Source: an uncultured Desulfovibrio sp. (lineage in GTDB: Bacteria; Desulfobacterota; Desulfovibrionia; Desulfovibrionales; Desulfovibrionaceae). From it: 17,735 bases of DNA. The stretch is taken from assembly GCF_949282365.1 (NCBI RefSeq), contig NZ_CASDOY010000042.1:1-17735 (forward strand). The letters are read 5' to 3'. Each line of letters starts with the position of its first letter. Position 1 is the stretch's first letter. Below are positions 14,940 through 17,735 of the stretch, piece by piece. The notes below the pieces were generated by a model, which worked only from the letters and a program-made list of their open reading frames with translations, was not told where the DNA came from and did no database searches. The position numbers and the translations under genes were made by a program.

Positions 14940-15863
14940 CTAGACCATGCGGGCGATGATGTCCATGCGTTCGCCGCGCAGCAGGGCGATGGGCGGCACT
15001 TCGATGAGCGTATGGCAACCGGGCTGCAGACGGGTGGCGGCACGCGCGCAGGAGACCAGCACCTGGGCGGTCAGGGCGGGGTTGTTGATGCGCATGTCGA
15101 ACTTGAGGATCTGGTTGTCGGTCATGCCGGAAGCGCCGGTGCGCTCCATGAGCACGCCGTGGGACTGGTCAGCCACAAAGGCCAGTTCTTCACGGTCACG
15201 GCACTGGCGCACGTCCAGGGGATCGTGGGCGAAATAATCATCGGCCTTGATGCGGGCCGTCACGTCGGCCAGGTTCTCGCCGTCTTCCAGCACCACATAG
15301 ACCAGGCGCGAATGGCGGCCGCCCCCCACCGGGATGGTGATGGACACGGCATCGGCCACGCCCTTGATGGCGCGGGCAGCCACGGAATGGCCCATGGAAC
15401 GGCCGCGACCGAAGTTGGTGAAGGTGGTGCCGCGGGGCACCATGGCTTCGAACAGGGCGCGCAGCACGGAGTCCGTGCCGGGGTCCCAGCCGGCGGCCGT
15501 GATGCTGACGCTGTTGCCGGCCCTGGCGGCGGCATCCAGACGGGTCACGGCGGCGGGGATGTCCGTATGGACGTCGAAGCTGTCCACGCAGTTGTAGCCC
15601 TGCTTCAGGAAGGCTTCCGCCGTATCGGGGATGCTGCGCGAAGGCCCGCACAGGGCGATGACGTCGGGACGGCCCTGGGCGGCTTCGAGGCTGGCCAGGT
15701 CGGCGAATTCGGGCAGGCCGCGCAGGGCCTGGCCGTTCGTGCCCAGGGAATCGGCGCGGCGGATCACGCCGAGGCACTGGCAATCAGGCGTGGCAAGGGC
15801 CGCTTCCACCACGCGGGTACCGATATTGCCAAGACTGTGGACGGCGAGCGTAAACTTTTTCAT
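14940..15863 (-). CDS. ddh: meso-Diaminopimelate D-dehydrogenase
   Basis: Ddh reductively aminates L-tetrahydrodipicolinate with NADPH and ammonia to meso-diaminopimelate in one step, bypassing the acyl branches of the lysine/peptidoglycan pathway. The 307-residue protein shows the dinucleotide motif VHSLGNIGTRVVEA (8-21), CVDSFDVHTDIP (92-103), TAAGWDPGTDSV (122-133), the NFGRGRSMGHS loop (150-160) and the C-terminal ERMDIIARMV. These align with the Corynebacterium enzyme as I remember it (CVDTYDNH, GWDPG, DDLIARDV). Start 15863 is preferred to ATG 15869 because AAAGGA would directly abut the latter, while the second ATG has proper spacing. It is a single gene with its own leader and terminator. 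Confidence 0.9.
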   Translation of the reverse strand: MKKFTLAVHSLGNIGTRVVEAALATPDCQCLGVIRRADSLGTNGQALRGLPEFADLASLEAAQGRPDVIALCGPSRSIPDTAEAFLKQGYNCVDSFDVHTDIPAAVTRLDAAARAGNSVSITAAGWDPGTDSVLRALFEAMVPRGTTFTNFGRGRSMGHSVAARAIKGVADAVSITIPVGGGRHSRLVYVVLEDGENLADVTARIKADDYFAHDPLDVRQCRDREELAFVADQSHGVLMERTGASGMTDNQILKFDMRINNPALTAQVLVSCARAATRLQPGCHTLIEVPPIALLRGERMDIIARMV

Positions 15864-15884
15864 ATGCATTCCTTTGGAAAAAAA

Positions 15885-15909
15885 CCGGGGGGCAGCCGAA
15901 CAGCCGCCC
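15885..15909 (-). promoter_or_regulatory. Terminator-like hairpin in the ddh leader
   Basis: On the minus strand GGGCGGC (15909-15903) pairs with GCTGCCC (15896-15890, one G-U pair) around TGTTCG, then CCCGG and a seven-U run (15884-15878) follow. The U run ends only a few bases before the ribosome-binding site, so this may attenuate ddh. The 5-base gap before the U run weakens the call. Confidence 0.4.
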
Positions 15910-15919
15910 GCAAGACATT

Positions 15920-15936
15920 CCTACTTTGTCGGTAGG
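15920..15936. promoter_or_regulatory. Operator-like palindrome CCTAC-N7-GTAGG at the ddh start site
   Basis: Perfect 5-base arms lie at the predicted ddh transcription start. The arrangement suits a repressor site or a short RNA hairpin. It resembles sites bound by Rrf2-type regulators in general shape only; no regulator can be named. Confidence 0.35.
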
Positions 15937-15941
15937 CCATT

Positions 15942-15971
15942 TTTTTAGATGCAACTGCCGCCCGTCGTCAA
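15942..15971 (-). promoter_or_regulatory. Candidate ddh promoter
   Basis: -35 TTGACG (15971-15966) and an A-rich -10 TAAAAA (15947-15942) are 18 bases apart, giving a leader of about 72 bases. The -35 box is good and the -10 box weak. Confidence 0.4.
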
Positions 15972-16258
15972 GAGCAAGGCTGTCTCCCCCATGCTCCACG
16001 GATAAAAAGAAGACCTCCGGCTGCTGCTCCAGGCAACCCCTTTGGCGATCCGTCCATTTCCGCAAAGACGGCAGAGCCCTCCGCACATTGCGCAAGACAT
16101 ATTTCAACCTCCCGCAACCCTTGATTTTTCAAAAAGCAATCAGCAGTTGCCCGACGGCAACCGATCATGGCTTGCCTGCTGCGGCCAAGTATGCTTAGGT
16201 AAAAATCCCCATATGGGAATCCACCGACAGCACCGCTGTCCAACGCATTGAGGTATGT
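15972..16258. other. Intergenic region upstream of the small secreted protein
   Basis: Mixed composition. It contains a hairpin, GTTGCC (16146-16151) with GGCAAC (16156-16161), and a TATGCT -10-like box at 16190-16195 without a clear -35, which might serve the gene at 16259. No coding frame is convincing. Confidence 0.35.
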
Positions 16259-16519
16259 ATGAAAAAACTTTCGCTCCTGCTGGCCTGCGCCCTGCTCCTG
16301 TCCACCGCATCCCTTGCAGCAGCTGCCTGCTCGCCTGAAGAAGCGCAGAAGAAAGCCAATGAATTCGCCGCGGCCGTCCAGAAAAAATCCCAGGACGACC
16401 CCCAAGGCTATGCCAAGATCATGCAGGAACTCCAGCCCCAGCTGCTGAAACTCCAGCAGGAACAGAATCTGGAAAATATGTGCAAGTTCTATGATGATGC
16501 CCTGGAAAAGCTGAAGTAA
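16259..16519 (+). CDS. Small secreted helical protein
   Basis: An 86-residue protein of unknown function. Residues 1-22 form a clear Sec signal peptide (Lys2, Lys3, hydrophobic core, cleavage near AAA/CSP). The mature region of about 63 residues is charged and helical (EEAQKKANEFAAAVQKKSQDD, then LQPQLLKLQQEQNLENM), with two cysteines, near residues 24 and 75, that could form a disulfide. GAGG at 16250-16253 sets the start; a nearby ATG at 16255 is out of frame. Periplasmic location is inferred from the signal peptide. It is followed at once by a terminator, so it is probably its own unit. Confidence 0.8.
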   Translation: MKKLSLLLACALLLSTASLAAAACSPEEAQKKANEFAAAVQKKSQDDPQGYAKIMQELQPQLLKLQQEQNLENMCKFYDDALEKLK

Positions 16520-16532
16520 GCCATGATCGTGC

Positions 16533-16564
16533 AAGAGGTGGCCATGCGCCACCTCTTCCCTTTC
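16533..16564 (+). terminator. Intrinsic terminator
   Basis: AAGAGGTGGC (16533-16542) pairs perfectly with GCCACCTCTT (16548-16557) around CATGC and is followed by CCCTTTCCCC and more pyrimidines. It closes the small secreted protein gene 14 bases after its stop. Confidence 0.7.
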
Positions 16565-16589
16565 CCCTCTTTCCACCTATGCGCGTTCT

Positions 16590-16937
16590 ATGAAAGACGG
16601 GCGGATCAGGCTCGGACAGCAGATCCTGCGACGGCGCAAAGTCATGGGCATGACGCAGGAAGAACTGGCCTCACGGATGGGCGTTTCACGTCAGTCCGTT
16701 GCCAAATGGGAGACGGGCCAGTCATCACCGGACATCGACCGTCTGGCCCTGTTGCGGGACGTACTCCAAACGAGCCTCGACGCGCTCATCATCCCCGACG
16801 GCAGGGGATCCTTCCCGGTCCCCGACCTTCCTGCGAAGGAAGCCCCACGTCCTGCCCGGCCGAACGTACAGCTCATTCCCGTCCGCTCCCCTTTATCCTG
16901 GGGATTTTACTGTGCTGCTGTGGCCTGGGCGGGCTAG
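16590..16937 (+). CDS. XRE-family HTH regulator, zero-frame product
   Basis: 115 codons. Residues 5-66 are an XRE/Cro-type DNA-binding domain: LGQQILRRRKVMGMTQEELA, then the recognition helix region GVSRQSVAKWETGQSSPDIDRL (31-52). After a proline-rich linker (68-100) the frame runs into an unconvincing tail, SWGFYCAAVAWAG, and stops. The natural continuation, two membrane helices usual in this XRE-membrane protein type, lies in the -1 frame from 16895. The switch point is a CCCTTTA heptamer in slippery phase. Either it is a pseudogene or sequence error (one base lost), or two products are made by ribosomal frameshifting. No Shine-Dalgarno precedes the ATG, which lies just after a terminator. 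Confidence 0.75.
   Translation: MKDGRIRLGQQILRRRKVMGMTQEELASRMGVSRQSVAKWETGQSSPDIDRLALLRDVLQTSLDALIIPDGRGSFPVPDLPAKEAPRPARPNVQLIPVRSPLSWGFYCAAVAWAG
16889..16895 (+). promoter_or_regulatory. Slippery heptamer C CCT TTA
   Basis: In the zero frame the codons are TCC CCT TTA. The seven bases fit X XXY YYZ with X=C, Y=T, Z=A, the classical -1 frameshift site. After slipping, decoding continues with ATC at 16895 into the membrane segment. No strong downstream stem was identified by eye. Confidence 0.45.
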
Positions 16938-17134
16938 GCGTCTTGTGGGTGCTTTCCCGCGTGCATCCGGCCCGTCTTGTGGATTGGAACGCCTCCCTGC
17001 ATACAGGCCTGGAAGGCTATATGATGGCCACCGGCCTCTGGCCCGTCCTGCTGCTGGCCTGCTTCCTGCTCGGCTGCGGCAGCCTCACGCTGCTCTCCAG
17101 TGGCGCACAGGCAGGAAAACAGGCTGATCCGTGA
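16895..17134 (+). CDS. -1 frame membrane tail of the XRE regulator
   Basis: 79 codons from the slip point contain two strong hydrophobic segments, ILGILLCCCGLGGLGVLWVL (residues 1-20 of this part) and WPVLLLACFLLGCGSLTLL (49-67), joined by a loop with SRVHPARLVDWNASLHTGLEG. This is the pattern of helix-turn-helix proteins that carry two C-terminal transmembrane helices. Joined to the upstream frame it would give a 181-residue membrane-anchored regulator. It has no start codon with a ribosome-binding site of its own, so independent translation is unlikely. Confidence 0.6.
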   Translation: MLGILLCCCGLGGLGVLWVLSRVHPARLVDWNASLHTGLEGYMMATGLWPVLLLACFLLGCGSLTLLSSGAQAGKQADP

Positions 17135-17458
17135 CCGGCCTTCCTCCGCGCTGTACGGCACCGCTCCTCGCCTCACCATGAAAGAGGCATCGTCTATCAG
17201 GCATCGTGCATCCCGTTCGCTACAGCAGGTTTTCGCCTCCCCCGTGATGACCGTCCCGCCCCCTGTCGCAGACAACACGCACCCGAGGGATCAGGAGACA
17301 GGAGACGTGCCTTTCCTCCGATCTCCTTTCCGCAAAAAGAACGCTCACCGTCCTCCATGCTCCACTGCGCCCCCGGCTTTTTCTTCCCCCCCAAACACGC
17401 CCCGGGATTTCTTCCTTTTTGTTTCGGGCCTGTCAGGGGCCCAACAGGCCAAAGCCCA
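17135..17458. other. Non-coding region before the rRNA operon end
   Basis: 324 bases of mixed composition. A plus-strand open frame crosses it into the rRNA terminator and has no recognisable content. No regulatory element was identified. Confidence 0.4.
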
Positions 17459-17500
17459 TAAAAAAGACCCCCTCGCGCTCTGAGCGGCAAGGGGGTCTTT
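17459..17500 (-). terminator. rRNA operon terminator
   Basis: AAAGACCCCC (17463-17472) pairs with GGGGGTCTTT (17491-17500); read on the minus strand the stem ends in a run of Us. It lies about 10 bases past the 5S rRNA 3' end, as expected for an rrn terminator. Confidence 0.85.
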
Positions 17501-17508
17501 GAACGATC

Positions 17509-17622
17509 TTTGGCAGCGGCCTACTTTCCCACATGACGTTATGCAGTATCATTGGCGATGGAGAGCTTAACTTCCGAGTTCGGAATGGGGTCGGGTGTAC
17601 CCTCTCCTCTATGGCTACCAAA
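17509..17622 (-). rRNA. rrf: 5S ribosomal RNA
   Basis: Read on the minus strand, the sequence contains the universal 5S core, including CCGAACTCGGAAGTTAAG and CATTCCGAAC. The ends TGGTAGC and GCTGCCA pair to form helix I. The length of about 110-114 bases is normal and the ends are accurate to a few bases. It is the last gene of an rRNA operon transcribed leftward. Confidence 0.93.
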
Positions 17623-17670
17623 GAAATTTGTCAAATATATTGAAATAGGGTGGAAGGATCTTTCGAGAAA

Positions 17671-17735
17671 ACAAGACGCACGGGCTATTAGTACTGGTCA
17701 GCTCCACGCCTCACGGCGCTTCCACCTCCAGCCTA
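17671..17735 (-). rRNA. rrl: 23S ribosomal RNA, 3' end (partial)
   Basis: The minus strand carries the conserved 23S 3'-terminal sequence GCTGACCAGTACTAATAG preceded by GGAGGTGGAAGCGCC. Only about 65 bases are in the window and the gene continues past the right edge. A 23S-5S spacer of roughly 48 AT-rich bases (17623-17670) follows it. Confidence 0.9.

Noticed and set aside
14457..15043. Minus-strand frames of about 240-270 codons overlapping the ddh 3' end and spacer
   Set aside because: They are Arg/Pro/Ala-rich, overlap ddh in another frame, and run through its terminator.
15870..16100. Lysine riboswitch before ddh
   Set aside because: The predicted leader is too short and none of the conserved lysine-element helices could be recognised.

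Overview
The window is GC-rich with a strong G/C third-position bias. The gene families present (FMN hydroxy-acid oxidoreductase, ferredoxin-nitroreductase, meso-diaminopimelate dehydrogenase, an ArsR/permease/thioredoxin module) and the rRNA fragments suggest a Desulfovibrionaceae chromosome (Desulfovibrio or a close relative). That assignment is inference from gene content and the look of the rRNA, not from a search. No phage, IS element, CRISPR array or tRNA gene was seen.

Layout. (1) 1-1849, plus strand: housekeeping thiD and truA. (2) 1958-2908, plus: a less GC-rich nuclease-like gene with a C-terminal DUF5655-type domain, closed by a bidirectional terminator. (3) 3013-8243, minus: six genes transcribed from about 8290 downward. 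They are an HpcH/HpaI aldolase, an NAD-dependent epimerase/dehydratase, a KdsB-like cytidylyltransferase, a hexapeptide acetyltransferase, a HAD phosphatase and a lipoprotein. Together they look like a route to a CMP-activated, perhaps acetylated, 3-deoxy-2-keto acid sugar. (4) 8244-9083: non-coding, with a candidate small RNA on the minus strand that has its own promoter and two hairpins. (5) 9184-11171, plus: an FMN alpha-hydroxy-acid oxidoreductase with an N-terminal cysteine cluster, then a two-[4Fe-4S] ferredoxin-nitroreductase fusion with a strong terminator just before its ribosome-binding site. (6) 11637-13427, plus: arsR, a TPFCSCSS-motif permease and a small thioredoxin, with two near-identical candidate operators. 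(7) 14043-14456: a secreted LprI/DUF1311-like protein. (8) 14940-15863, minus: ddh with a structured leader. (9) 16259-17134, plus: a small secreted protein, then an XRE regulator whose membrane tail lies in the -1 frame exactly behind a canonical slippery heptamer. (10) 17459-17735, minus: the end of an rRNA operon (23S 3' end, 5S, terminator).

Promoter candidates follow one pattern: TTGnnn, 17 bases, TATxxT. They are seen before thiD, the aldolase operon, the FMN oxidoreductase, arsR and the LprI-like gene. The most interesting items are the frameshift arrangement at 16889, the candidate nucleotide-sugar cluster, the candidate small RNA at 8638-8711 and the paired ArsR operators.
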